Assembly: GCF_020509005.1 (NCBI RefSeq)
Contig: NC_063012.1
Location: 5,146,001 to 5,210,000, forward strand
From: Fulvia fulva
Lineage: Eukaryota > Ascomycota > Dothideomycetes > Mycosphaerellales > Mycosphaerellaceae
Length of the DNA: 64,000 bases
Direction: 5' to 3'
Each line of letters starts with the position of its first letter. The stretch's first letter is position 1. Positions 1 through 9,892 of this stretch are shown here, piece by piece. Below the pieces are notes generated by a model that was not told where the DNA came from, made no database searches, and saw only the letters and a list, made by a program, of their open reading frames with translations. Position numbers and translations under genes: made by a program.

Positions 1-1166
1 AGGCGAAATTTGCGTCTTTCGAGGCTGGACGGCTGCTGGCTGAGGCGATATTTCTGCGAACTCTGGCTCCGCTTGATCTGCAGGGGATGATTCTGCGGGC
101 TCGGCGGGCTGCTCAGATTGTAGTGCAGGTGTCGCGGTAACGGGCGGCGGGCTCTCTACAGTCGTGCCTGTCGATTGGGTCTCCGCTCGGCCAGAGTGAG
201 GTTGCGGTCTTGATGCCCAGCTAGCCGTCGAAGGTAAAGCTGGTCGGTCAGGTGCATCCGCTAAAGGCTGGTCACCACTTCCTTGTCGCGTCATCGGCTG
301 TGCTGCCGAGACAGGCTGTTGCGACTGCGGAGGTGGTGGTCGAGCGCCACCATGCTGTGAAGATCCGGCGTTGAGTGAGGACAGATCCGCGCGGGAGTAG
401 CTTTCGTTTGCCTCCCCTGGTTCGTGTAGAAACATACAATTCCGATTCGAACATGTCTCTCCACGCAAGTAAGCAGAGCAGTATTTCGTGGTTCCAAATT
501 GAGCCCGAAGAGTCCTATCGCCATTCTTGGTACCATCGACCGCCGCTATGCAACTCGCAGCGTCTTCTTTGCGCTCGTATGTTACATATACGCCCACGCT
601 GTTGGGATGGGACGTATCTCGCGCTTTACTGACAACAATCTTGATGATCTTGCCGTATTGCCCAAAGTACTGCTCTCCGCGTAAGGTCGCCAAAAGCTGA
701 TCCTCCTGAGTCGTAGGGCTGAGTCCGGTCACATAGACGAGGTTCTTCTGCACCACGCGCATGCCAGCCAGGTGTTTCCGGCTGAGGTTCTCCGCTTCGG
801 CTTTCTGTTTTTCTTTCTGCAACATGGCCTGGGTCTTCTTCTGTTTCTGTGCTTGCCGAGCCTTGTGCGCCGCGGTTTCCTCGGGAGTGACAACTTTCCA
901 TTCGATGTCGTTGTCGTTGTAGGGCCGTCGACATGCTGGACACAGGCCATTCATGTTGTTCTTGACGTTGTGATAGCAGAACTGGCATATCTAGAGGTGG
1001 GTTAGTAGTCTGTTGATGACGGTTTCTGGGACATGATGCTGAAACGCACCTGGTATCCGCAGGGGCACGGTCGAAAGCCCTTGTCTGTAAGGTCGAGCTC
1101 TTCCACGCACAGCGGACATGTTTCCTCTTCGTCGTCGTCGATGAACTGATCCTGTAGTCTCGACAT
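1..1166 (-). CDS. NOT4: CCR4-NOT E3 ubiquitin ligase Not4, 5' part (runs off window)
   Basis: RING-type E3 ubiquitin ligase subunit of the CCR4-NOT complex, acting in mRNA decay, translational quality control and transcription. Exon 1 (1050-1166, 39 codons) begins MSRLQDQFIDDDEEETCPLC; a 59-bp intron (991-1049, phase 0) separates it from exon 2, which stays open to base 1. The C4C4 RING spans the junction (CPLC, CPCGYQICQFC, then CPACRRPY). It is followed by a coiled basic linker, an RRM (NLVYVTGLSP start, about residues 115-190) and a CCCH finger (CSAYLRGETCSNRNCMFLH). This RING-RRM-CCCH order is diagnostic of Not4/CNOT4. After it comes the Pro/Ser/Gln-rich disordered tail usual in fungi, cut by the window edge. 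The gene is divergent from the complex I gene. Confidence 0.93.
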
Positions 1167-1644
1167 GATGTGTGGCGTGTGTGGAGCTTGACGCGTGGGA
1201 GCTCAAGATGGAGGAGGCGGAGGGAGCAACGCGCACTTGGACGGTAGAAGTCGGTGTAGGACGCCAGGATGGTGAGGGCGTCGGAGGGTGGTGGGTGGTG
1301 GGTGCGCGGTGTAGGGGGCGAGAGAGCGGCAGTGTGCGGTGGTGTCCAAGGGGCGGCAGGGATGGTGTTTGGGATGCTTTCGAGGTCGTTCGGCTGGCTT
1401 CAAGATCGAGGTGCGTCCAGGCAGGATGCGTGCACGTGACGCGCCGAGCTGTCAGCCAATGGAAAGCTGCTGAAGCATCATCGACGTCGACGAGGTCCAT
1501 GTACATGTAGGAGATGCGCGCAGCACCGAGACGAGACGGGCAAAAGTGAAGTGCACCTGCAGCCGACTGCTTCCCACCACTCCACCACCGCACAGCACCG
1601 CACAGCACTGCACAGCACAGCACAGCACAACACAACACAACACC
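1167..1644. promoter_or_regulatory. Divergent intergenic region NOT4 / NDUFS3
   Basis: 478 bp shared by two divergent genes. No coding exon was recognised. The right end (about 1590-1643) is a CACAGCAC / CACAACACAA simple repeat just before the NDUFS3 start and probably lies in its 5' UTR. ORFs here have no recognisable product. Confidence 0.5.
1590..1643 (+). repeat. CA-rich simple repeat in probable 5' UTR
   Basis: Imperfect tandem units CACAGCAC / CACAGCACAG / CACAACACAA run up to the ATG at 1645. A purine/cytosine-only leader of this kind is typical of unstructured fungal 5' UTRs; a function is inference. Confidence 0.7.
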
Positions 1645-2734
1645 ATGGCTTCACGATCGCTGGCCAGACCGCTCCGGGCAGCTGTCGGCGCTGCGAAGAC
1701 CAGCAACAATGCTGTGCGCGCCTTCACTACGACAGCAGGCCGGCCGAAGGAGCTCGCGGGCAGCCATCCAGATCTCCCCAACATGGTGCGCACATGCATA
1801 TATATATACACGGAGAGGGAGCGCAGTACTGATATGTGGTAGCGACACGCACAGCGCAGTGCCGCAGGCAAGCTCCATGTGCCCATCGTCAATCCAGCAG
1901 GTCAGCCAATGCCTCTCTCCGCCATGTCGCCGTGCTCTCTAACGCCGCCGCAGACAAGTACGAGGACAAGGCGCAGGGCCTCCACGCATACGGCCAGTAC
2001 CTGATGTCGTGTCTGCCCAAATACGTCCAGCAGTGCGTCCAGTCACAACCTCGCCCCTCGACTACTTTCACCTAATGCTTTGCCAGGTTCTCCGTCTGGA
2101 AAGATGAGCTCACCATCTACATCCCACCCTCTGGTGTCGTCCCAACCTTCTCCTTCCTCAAATACCACACCGCCGCCGAGTACACCATGGTCGCCGACAT
2201 CACAGCCGTCGACTACCCGACACGAGACCAGCGGTTCGAGGTCGTTTACAATCTGCTTTCGGTGCGACACAACTCGCGCATCAGAGTGAAGACATACTGC
2301 GACGAAGCTACTCCAGTGCCCTCAATAACAAGCCTGTATGACGGTGCGAATTGGTACGAGAGAGAGGTGTACGACCTGTTTGGCGTCTTCTTCGTAGACC
2401 ACCCGGATCTGAGGAGAATCTTGACCGACTACGGTTTCGATGGACACCCGCTGCGGAAAGACTTCCCTCTCACTGGCTATACTGAGATCAGATACGATGA
2501 GGAGAAGAAGCGCATAGTGGTCGAGCCATTGGAGCTATCGCAAGCGTTCAGGAACTTTGAGGGAGGTACAGCGGCTTGGGAACAAGTTGGCCCGGGACAC
2601 GACAGGAAGCCAGACACCGTAAGCTCATTCATAGCCATCTTGCTCTGCTGGCGGCTAATTGCTGACTTGTACAACAGTTCAAGCTGCCAACCCCGAAGCC
2701 AGAACCTAAGCCGGAAGAGGAGAAGAAGAAGTAA
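1645..2734 (+). CDS. NDUFS3: NADH:ubiquinone oxidoreductase 30 kDa subunit (NDUFS3/NuoC)
   Basis: Core peripheral-arm subunit of mitochondrial complex I. Five exons were assembled: 1645-1785, 1873-1900, 1954-2032, 2087-2618 and 2678-2734; they join in frame to 278 aa. The N-terminus ([19 protein letters not shown]) is an arginine-rich, acid-free mitochondrial presequence. The mature part has the family signatures [15 protein letters not shown], the highly conserved block [16 protein letters not shown] followed by [23 protein letters not shown], and the C-terminal [15 protein letters not shown]. It ends in a lysine/proline-rich tail (KPEEEKKK). The 28-bp exon 2 was placed because it restores LHVPIVNPA, conserved in relatives; its acceptor (AAG at 1872) is the least certain junction. 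Length and motifs are normal, so the gene looks functional. Confidence 0.94.
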
Positions 2735-3080
2735 GCGGCAGCGTTGCGGTGACGATTTGCTGCACTCCTGTAGAGATATACCTTGTAAATACAGTCGAAA
2801 CCCATGCATCCAGCGCGACCACATCGAAAGGAATGCCGCGGTCTGGCGGTAGGTGGTAGACCCGCGCTTGACTTGCACTGCTGAGACTAGAGCTCTCGGT
2901 AAAGTTGCTGCCCGCCGATGAAGCTTGAAAGATTCAAATCATCACTTCCAACTTCGCAACACTGACATACACTACGCGCATAAAAGGTCCACGATTCCAC
3001 CTCCAGGCCAGTCTCACTCGAGTTTACCAACGGTACTTCGATCGACCTACACAAGTCAACTCGGGACTCCCCCAGGCACA

Positions 3081-4057
3081 ATGGCAACCAATGGTGACAC
3101 AGTTGGCCGTGACGACCTTACTTCTCGTACTCTGCCGTTCATGAAGCTCTCAGATGGCTCAGAGGCATCTATGACTAGCCCGCCACCACCATTACCTCAC
3201 TACCTCAACGCGGAAGGGAGAGCATTGGCACGCTTCGCGGTCGAAGGCAATGTAGTCAGTATGTGAAATCGAAGTGCTGCTTTATGGTCCACAATCTAAC
3301 AGCATCTTCAGTCACTGGCGGTGCCGGCACCCTAGCCCTCTCCACAGCCCGTGCCCTCCTGGAGCACGGCGCTGCAGGTCTTTGCCTTTGGGATCTTGAA
3401 GCCACCCTCCGAAGCGCCCAACCAGCGATCGCCAAACTCGCCTCCGAATTCCCCAGCACTCGCATCTTCAGCATCGCAGTGGACGTCACGGACGATGAAG
3501 CCATTGCTGAAGCCGTCACCTCCGTGGTGCAGACGTTTGGAACGTTGGATCATCTCTTCTGCTTCGCAGGGATCGTAGGTTGTTACCATGCTATGGACAT
3601 GTCGACGGCTCAATGGCGCAAGACCCTTGATGTCAACACCACCGGATCTTTCCTCTGTGCTCAGGCCGCGGCACGGCAGATGAAATCACAGGGTAGCGGT
3701 GGGACCATTACGATGACGGCCAGTATCAGTGCGCATCGTGTCAACTTCCCGCAGCCGCAGGTCGGGTACAACGTCAGCAAGGCTGCCATTGTTGCGTTGA
3801 AATCATCTCTGGCAGCGGAGTGGGCAGTGCATGGGATCAGGGTTAACTCCATTAGTCCAGGATACATGGATACCATTCTGAACGCAGGTGATGGGAATAT
3901 CGCGGAGGCGAGGGCGAGCTGGGCAGCGCATAATCCCATGGGACGCATGGGGCAGCCGCCTGAGGTGGAGGGGATGTGTGTTTTGTTGGCGAGTCGTGCA
4001 GGAAGTTATATCAATGGTGCTGACATGTTAATCGATGGTGGTGCAACCGTGTTTTAG
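3081..4057 (+). CDS. Short-chain dehydrogenase/reductase
   Basis: NAD(P)-dependent oxidoreductase with a Rossmann fold. Two exons (3081-3258, 3312-4057) are separated by a 53-bp intron, giving 307 aa. An extension of about 60 residues precedes the fold. The cofactor loop reads VVITGGAGTLALS, the usual NNAG region is changed to CFAGIVG, the catalytic serine region is TITMTASISA, and the YxxxK motif is YNVSK. SPGYMDT follows, and the C-terminus (ADMLIDGGATVF) is the standard SDR strand. The closest remembered relatives are the sorbose reductase/arabinitol dehydrogenase-like group, but the substrate cannot be set from sequence. Start chosen at 3081 (a CACAATGG context), although the frame is open upstream to 2925. 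Confidence 0.85.
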
Positions 4058-4431
4058 CGTAGTTCACGTGCTAGCTTAATGTCAGCTTTGACAGCTCGCA
4101 GAATGAATCGCAGGTAGCAAGTCTTGTCGCCTTATTGTATCGATCTTCATCTCTCGTCCATCGCTATGCATTTCATAGTCGTCCCAAGTAGGCGAGACAC
4201 CTTCAACATGTCTAGATACTTCGCTTCATTCGCTAGCATAATGTCGACCTCTTACAGACTCTTTATCGCCACTACACGGTCCAAATTAGCACTGATGCTT
4301 TCATGTGTGCTTTCAAAACTACGGCGAGGTTTGTGTGACTCTGCAGAAGCATAGTTGCCCTGTCGCTGATGTAGCAATTGATGCTGCCAGCTGATTGCTA
4401 ACGAAGACTCACCCAAGGCATGTCGGGCATT
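4058..4431. other. Convergent intergenic region
   Basis: 374 bp between two convergent 3' ends. Only short ORFs without any recognisable feature; presumably terminators and 3' UTRs. Confidence 0.4.
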
Positions 4432-5088
4432 TTAACCTCTCTTCTCACCTTGCACAAAGGCAAGATCACCAGTCTTACCAAGCGACTGCGAGGCAGCCTC
4501 TTCGAGCAAGACACCTAGAGCAATGAGTGCCGTTTCGTCCATGCTTGTGAAGTCCTCGTCGCATTTGCCCAAAATACCTGATCCGTAGAAGTCAGAAGCG
4601 TAAGAATGGATAGCTTTCAACATGTCGGAATCTGGCAACCTTGCGCCGGAAGGAAGACGACGATGCACAAAGTACGCATCATCCTCTTGGTATCGTGTTG
4701 GTGCATTCTTCTGACTGAACAGCACCTGGTCCGGCGGCATCGGCTGTTTGATGGCATTTGACAGGATGAAGCCGTCACGCGAAAGACGCCCTGCGACTGC
4801 GTCGTACAGACTGCCCTGCTGTCGATCTACAACCGAGATAGACTCGCGATCATCGTCTTGCTTCGGAGGCTCCCGAGTCCCTTCTTCGACCTGTCGGCTC
4901 TTGGCTCTTCTCGGCTTCTTGCTTGGGCTTGCAGTCTGAACATTTGCAACTCTGCGTTGTCGTACGGGCATGTCTTGTCTTGCTTCCTTGGAAGAACTTG
5001 ATGCCTGAGTTCTGTCCCTAGAAGAACTTGACGCCTGCGTTCTCTTCCTGCCCGAAGATCTGGGCTCTGCCTCGTTTGACGAGGACAT
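4432..5088 (-). CDS. Rrn10-like protein (putative Pol I upstream activation factor subunit)
   Basis: 218 aa from the longest start. The N-terminal 90 residues are basic/serine-rich and disordered, with a duplicated RTQASSSS. The C-terminal half (about 95-215) is ordered. The segment LPDSDMLKAIHSYASDFYG followed by MDETALIALGVLLEE resembles, as I remember it, the core of the yeast UAF subunit Rrn10 (PDIDLR.VHYYA, then FDETSLITLGLLIE). If so, it would help recruit RNA polymerase I to rDNA. The longest ORF overlaps the 3' end of VPS25 by 71 bp on the same strand. The in-frame methionine at 4971 (MPVRQRRV) would give 179 aa with no overlap and may be the true start. The family assignment is tentative. 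Confidence 0.6.
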   Translation of the reverse strand: MSSSNEAEPRSSGRKRTQASSSSRDRTQASSSSKEARQDMPVRQRRVANVQTASPSKKPRRAKSRQVEEGTREPPKQDDDRESISVVDRQQGSLYDAVAGRLSRDGFILSNAIKQPMPPDQVLFSQKNAPTRYQEDDAYFVHRRLPSGARLPDSDMLKAIHSYASDFYGSGILGKCDEDFTSMDETALIALGVLLEEAASQSLGKTGDLAFVQGEKRG

Positions 5089-5671
5089 GGAAAATCTTCC
5101 TCAGCAAAACCTCGTCGATATCTTTCCACTCCTTGTTCTGCACTGCCTCGCCCTCTCGTATTTCGTACACTGTCAGTACAGCGCCTTTCTGGCCTGTCTC
5201 GTCCACCCAGTCGTAAATGGAGTCCGCCCATTCGCTCAAGCTCCGCCAATACACAAAGCATGTGTGCGTTTGCTCTCCTCTGGTTGTAGGCGCAATCCAC
5301 TCGACTAACGATCCGTTCGCGGGCTGGCTCATGTGGTCGAGGACAGATCGAACGTCATTGGGTTTGAGGCTCCTTTTGATGGCTGTGTTGCTGAAGAGAT
5401 CCGCTGGTGGGGATGAGAGGGAGAGCTTGAACAGACGATGGTGAGCGCAGTACGCGATGATTAACGTCGACCACAATTGCAGTTGTCGGGCGCGAGTGGT
5501 CAAGTTGGGTTGCAGTGTATAGAAAGGCGGGAAGCTGGTGTACGCTGGGAGAGTGAATTTCGAGGCGTCGCTGGCTGTCGCTTGATCCGGACACGTCGAG
5601 CGCGAAGGCACATAGGTCGAGCCACCTAGCGACAACCCTGCCAGCGACGGCTCGGGCGATGCTGCGTCCAT
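5018..5671 (-). CDS. VPS25: ESCRT-II subunit Vps25
   Basis: 217-aa single-exon gene. Vps25 is the winged-helix subunit (two copies per complex) of ESCRT-II, linking it to Vps20/ESCRT-III in multivesicular body sorting. The N-terminal half has the PPxY-like start of the family (FTLPAYTSFPPFYTLQPN), then TRARQLQLWSTLIIAYC and the first winged helix. The second winged helix covers roughly 95-217, with CFVYWRSLSEWADSIYDWV and the hallmark end GVKFF just before the stop. Start at 5671 (MDAASPEPS) rather than the upstream in-frame 5749, because the upstream part shows no conservation I recognise. It is divergent from the integrase-like gene, only 233 bp away. Confidence 0.92.
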   Translation of the reverse strand: MDAASPEPSLAGLSLGGSTYVPSRSTCPDQATASDASKFTLPAYTSFPPFYTLQPNLTTRARQLQLWSTLIIAYCAHHRLFKLSLSSPPADLFSNTAIKRSLKPNDVRSVLDHMSQPANGSLVEWIAPTTRGEQTHTCFVYWRSLSEWADSIYDWVDETGQKGAVLTVYEIREGEAVQNKEWKDIDEVLLRKIFHVLVKRGRAQIFGQEENAGVKFF

Positions 5672-5904
5672 ACTGTGCCAGCACGATTGTCGAAGACTCG
5701 AAGACTTCAAGACTCGAAGTAGTAGAGGGAGGGGCAAGTGCTTCCTCAAGAGTCGATCAAGTCAATCAAGTGCGGGGCGCGCATGCCTATGTGTGGAACT
5801 AATATTTAGCGCGTCTCTGTCTCTGCAACCAGCTGCTATTTGACTTCAATCTCCATCTCGATCTCGCATGCCCTGTGCATTGCATTGCATGAGCGACATC
5901 CACG

Positions 5905-6735
5905 ATGCCGGGCGGGAGGCCGCCTATCGTCCTCGACGACAGACGAGAATGGATCACGGAACGCGTGGCTGCTGGCATTACGCAGGAAGAGATCCGCCGG
6001 GAGCTGGAAGAGCAGCATGGCGTAAAGATCGGGAGGTCGAAGTTGATGCAACAGCTTGCCACTTGGAACATCACTGCGAGACGGCCAGCCTACAAGGACT
6101 CCGAGGAACTGCGAGAGCGCGTCGCGCATTGCTTCCACGTCCTGCGCTTCACTGATGAGAAGACGCGCGAGTTGCTGGAGAAGGAAGGCTACAATATCGG
6201 TGAAAAGAGAATCGCGCGACTACGGAAAGAAATGGGTCTATTGAAGCGCATACCGGCCTCAGAGCGCGACGATGCAGAGGCTGCAATTGCGCAGTTGCTC
6301 CACCAGGAGTTGAAGGACGGCAACAAAATCAGAGAGCTAGGCCGCCAGCAATTGTATAAGCATATCCGCTCCAGATATAATGTCGTCGGACGGTAGGTGG
6401 TCAGTTGTCTACAACTTATCACGCGGTACTAATCTAATCTCCTCAGTGATCGTATCTACAAAGTGGCCAATCTGTTCGACCCAGAAGGTCCCGTTCGACG
6501 ACGTGTTGAGAACGGTCGCGCCACTGCGAGAAGACGCGCCGGCCCACAGGCCATCAATGACCCGACCGGCGACGAGCATGCTCCTGGAGAGCCCGACACT
6601 ATGTGCCCCGATCCTATCGACCCGTTGATCATGGCAGTTTCTGGCGCGCAAACGGCTGGACTTCCTACCGCACCAGCTGACATTATGGAATGTAATAGCT
6701 CAGATCATTACCCTCCGTCAGCTCAAATTCAGTGA
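5905..6735 (+). CDS. Integrase-N-terminus-like helix-turn-helix protein (no catalytic core)
   Basis: Two exons (5905-6392, 6447-6735; 54-bp intron) encode 258 aa. The protein starts MPGGRPPIVLDDRREWITER, then has an HTH-like region (GITQEEIRRELEEQHGVKIGRSKL followed by a QQLATWN element) and a second alpha-helical region (YNIGEKRIARLRKEMGL). After a linker comes YKHIRSRYNVVGRDRIYKVANLFDPEGPVRRR. From memory this resembles the DNA-binding region that precedes the integrase core in a family of fungal integrase-domain proteins, but here the protein ends in a disordered tail with no DDE core. This suggests a domesticated DNA-binding fragment. The intron restores a continuous conserved stretch, so it looks like an expressed gene. 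Its 3' end overlaps the decayed monooxygenase by 53 bp, convergently. Confidence 0.65.
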
Positions 6736-7656
6736 AGCCATTGCCCAAGAAACGCCACCGATTCGCACTTCGATACTTGATATCGAAATCTTCTGGGCGA
6801 AGTCTGCCATTTACCAGCTTCTCGTAAAGAATGGCACTTCCGGCAAAAGTGGCGGTCACTCTGCCATCAATACGGTTCGCCTTGTACCAGGACCGACATG
6901 CTCCAGTCCAGGTAAGGGCTTCATGGATCTGATCGCCGTATCGGACGAACTCGTCCACGACATCCTGTTTGGGCGCAATCGATGCAATGTCTTCGTAAGC
7001 CATCTTTGTGATCCATTTAATCATCCATTCGGCTGACCAATCCAGTGAAAATATCAGACTACCGTGTCCGACTGTCGCATTGGGCCCTGTGAAGAAGAAG
7101 AGATTCGGCATCTCAGGACATGTTACCTTGGACCGTCTTGCGATAATCCCTCAACGCCTGTGGCACGCGAAGATGTGCCTTATCCTGGGCTGTATACGGC
7201 GGATTTGGGTTCGGATCGTCTCCACCTGCAAGCAACCCGTGATTAACATGCGGTCGAGGACACAGGCGTATCGCGACACCAACCTACCCATGAGCTTGGC
7301 TGTGTGGTGTCGCGATACCACCCATCACATCGCACTCCAAGACAGCTGTTCTCGCGCCACGTACCGCCAACCGTGGCCCCTTTATCGTAGATGACGAAAT
7401 CAAGCAGCTTAGAACATCCAGCTCCAATGATGCCAACCCGCAGTCGCTTGGTAGGTGTCCATGCCGAAACATTGTCCAACGGAATGGTGATATGATCGAT
7501 GTAATCAGATCGTTCCTGCGACCGTGTATGTGCTGCGGCAGGTGGGATTGGAGATTTATTGAACTGATGATGATGGTCCTCAATGGGTAAATCTTCTCGA
7601 CCCGTGCGGCCGGTCGTTGAGTCGCTCAATGTACTAGCAATGCTCACTTCTGCCAT
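6683..7656 (-). pseudogene. Baeyer-Villiger flavin monooxygenase remnant with internal deletion
   Basis: Only the two ends of a BVMO gene (normally about 550-650 aa) remain. The 5' part (7656-7243) encodes an N-terminal extension, then the FAD Rossmann start RLRVGIIGAGCSKLL. This is shortened relative to GxGxSG-helix-strand and runs into DFVIYDKGATVGGTWRENSCLG (the GGTW motif is kept), then loses frame. The 3' part (7111-6683) encodes the family C-terminus: MPNLFFFTGPNATVGHGS, an Asp/Glu-rich helix, a TWTGACRSWYK segment and a C-terminal FxDFxIxY-like end. The middle (second Rossmann fold, BVMO fingerprint) is absent, and the two parts are in different frames with stops between. Clearly non-functional. 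Confidence 0.8.
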
Positions 7657-8045
7657 GGAAGACTTCGCTCAAGGAAATGAAGATGTCACACGACTGTACC
7701 TACCCTGCCATTTTTTCTTGTAGAACACCTCATCCATTTGCGCGACATCGGCTGAACATGAAGTCGGTGGTGGGGTAGAGCTTGCTCATGGAGAGCCGTG
7801 TTGCAAGGATAACCTAATCCTAGACCTATGGAACAGTAAGTCAATAATGCGGTCGGAATGGTGCTTATCAGGCTGGTGACCGTGGCTTCTCTAAGCCGTG
7901 GCATGAACAAGCGGCAGTTGAGAGATCAACCTCGGCTTGACAGTGGCCCGAGCGGTTCGTGGATGATCGAACACATCACCACTGAACATAGACCATCGAC
8001 AATGCAGCTGAGCTGGATTACTAGCAGTGCACACCGGGACGAAGC
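7657..8045. other. Intergenic region upstream of alpha/beta hydrolase gene
   Basis: 389 bp between the decayed monooxygenase and the hydrolase start. No exon recognised; the right part presumably carries the hydrolase promoter. Confidence 0.4.
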
Positions 8046-9407
8046 ATGAAGACTGCTCACTTCAAGATCTACGAGCACACAGTGCCAACGTGCCATATCA
8101 GGGAGTATGCACGAGCGACCGCGGAGGATCAAGAAGATGAGCTACATCTGGCAGTCAAGCAGTACACACCACTAGAAAGTGGCAACAAGAAGCAGCGTAG
8201 CGTGACTATCATTGGCGCTCATGCCAATGGATTCCCGAAGGAACTCTACGAGCCTCTCTGGGACGATCTCTTCGAACGATTAAAAGACAAGAATGTGTAC
8301 GTCCGCAATATCTTCATCGCAGACGTGTCACATCAGGGGCAATCAGGTATTCTGAACGAACACAAACTAGGCAACGATCCTTCATGGATGGACCACCCCC
8401 GAGATCTTCTGATGATGGTGAACTACTTCAAGCGGGATATGAAGCGACCTATCATCGGCATCGGACATAGCATGGGTGGCAACAACCTCATAAACCTATC
8501 GCTCATGCACCCACGCCTATTCACCACCCTTGTACTGATCGATCCTGTAGTCCAAAGGCTGCCTTCGGTGCAAGGCAACTTTGGACCTGCCAGAGCTTCA
8601 ACTGTCCGGAGAGATCGTTGGCCAAGCAGAAAGGATGCCATAGCTGGTTTCAACCGGTCGAAGTTCTACAAGACATGGGATCCGCGAGTTCTCGAGAAAT
8701 GGATTGATCATGGTCTACGCGAGCTTCCCACCCCACTGTACCCAGAAGTCAACACAGCGAAAACCACATTACCGACAGTATCTGCAGACCCCAGCACAGC
8801 TTCGATACAGCCTGACAAGGATACCGAGCGAGAGCTCACGTTGAAGACAACGAAGCATCAGGAAGTTTTCACGTTTCTGCGGCCAAACTTTCCCACTGCT
8901 GCGTATTCTTCGCCTTCGACAGAACCTAACTCCGTCACACATCCAGATGTGGACCTCGCGTTGGGCCCAGTGGCACCATTCTATCGGCCAGAACCCCTCG
9001 CAACATTTAAGAGATTACCCCATGTCCGACCAAGCGTCTTCTACGTCTTCGGCGACCAGTCAGATCTCTCAGCACCAGTTTTGAAAGCCGACAAGCTCGC
9101 ACAAACGGGCATTGGAGTCGGCGGGTCAGGTGGCTTGAAGAAGGGCAGAGTGGCCGAGATCACTTTCAAAGGTGTTGGTCATCTTATACCTATGGAAGTT
9201 GTGGACAAGACTGCGAATGCTGTGGCAGGGTGGATAGTACCGGAGCTCAACCGATGGCAGGAGCTGGAGGACGCTGAGAGGGCAGAGTGGAGTGAGGTGC
9301 CGAAGCACATGAGGAGTCAGTTTAGCGAGGAGTTTAAGAGGACTATGACCGGAGACTGGGTCAAGGAGGTGAAGGAACAAGCGACAAAGAAGCCATCGAA
9401 GCTGTAG
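8046..9407 (+). CDS. Peroxisomal alpha/beta hydrolase (Lpx1/AKT2/MpaH-like) with PTS1
   Basis: 453 aa, single exon. Alpha/beta-hydrolase fold: strand beta3 region VTIIGAHANGFPKE (oxyanion-hole HANG), nucleophile elbow GIGHSMGGNN with Ser142, cap region, acid in YVFGDQSDLSAP, and catalytic His in VGHLIPMEV. The protein ends in SKL, a canonical type-1 peroxisomal targeting signal, so import into peroxisomes is expected. Fungal relatives include the yeast peroxisomal lipase Lpx1 and hydrolases annotated 'toxin biosynthesis' (AKT2 type) or the MpaH acyl-CoA hydrolase. No biosynthetic cluster surrounds this copy, so a general peroxisomal acyl-ester or acyl-CoA hydrolase role is more likely. An insert of about 60 residues near 235-300 is Thr/Pro-rich. 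Confidence 0.85.
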   Translation: MKTAHFKIYEHTVPTCHIREYARATAEDQEDELHLAVKQYTPLESGNKKQRSVTIIGAHANGFPKELYEPLWDDLFERLKDKNVYVRNIFIADVSHQGQSGILNEHKLGNDPSWMDHPRDLLMMVNYFKRDMKRPIIGIGHSMGGNNLINLSLMHPRLFTTLVLIDPVVQRLPSVQGNFGPARASTVRRDRWPSRKDAIAGFNRSKFYKTWDPRVLEKWIDHGLRELPTPLYPEVNTAKTTLPTVSADPSTASIQPDKDTERELTLKTTKHQEVFTFLRPNFPTAAYSSPSTEPNSVTHPDVDLALGPVAPFYRPEPLATFKRLPHVRPSVFYVFGDQSDLSAPVLKADKLAQTGIGVGGSGGLKKGRVAEITFKGVGHLIPMEVVDKTANAVAGWIVPELNRWQELEDAERAEWSEVPKHMRSQFSEEFKRTMTGDWVKEVKEQATKKPSKL

Positions 9408-9892
9408 TAGACCTTGGCGATATCGACTTCCGACTCTGTTTGATACGTCATGTTCTAGACCCTCCTTGTCGGTACCGTGCTGCAGCTATGCTGGAGAGAT
9501 CTGCTGTCTCGTGTCCTCCGGCCCTACAGGCTCGCGTGCTGAAAGAAGTCGTTCTACCCGTCCAGGGACTTACCTCCATTCGTCACACATCATCTTGCCT
9601 GACTGCCACGATAGCGTACTTGGTCAAGGTTGCATCGTGACCATGCATTCCTGCTGATACGCCCTACATCGGATGATGCTTGACAACACATGGCCTGACG
9701 TTGTGTCACCCTCAGCGGGGATGTAGAACAACGGTATAGCTGCAGGCCGCGACCAAGTCGTATTCAACTGCACCGTCCCTTCTGGCGCGGCATTTCATTT
9801 TCCAATTGTCTGTTGGCGGAGTTGAGCTCTCAAATCGCCACCGACTGCCTTCGTAACGCCATTAACGCTCAGTTCACCACCAGACTGTGCCC
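9408..9892. other. Convergent intergenic region
   Basis: 485 bp between convergent hydrolase and TEX1 3' ends. No gene or repeat recognised; small ORFs lack features. Confidence 0.4.

Noticed and set aside
1546..1842. Several overlapping + strand ORFs around the NDUFS3 start
   Set aside because: They arise from the CA-rich leader and from reading through intron 1; only the frame starting at 1645 is part of the gene.
6683..9407. Monooxygenase, hydrolase and SDR considered as a secondary-metabolite cluster
   Set aside because: No synthase, transporter or regulator nearby; the monooxygenase is dead and neighbours are housekeeping genes.
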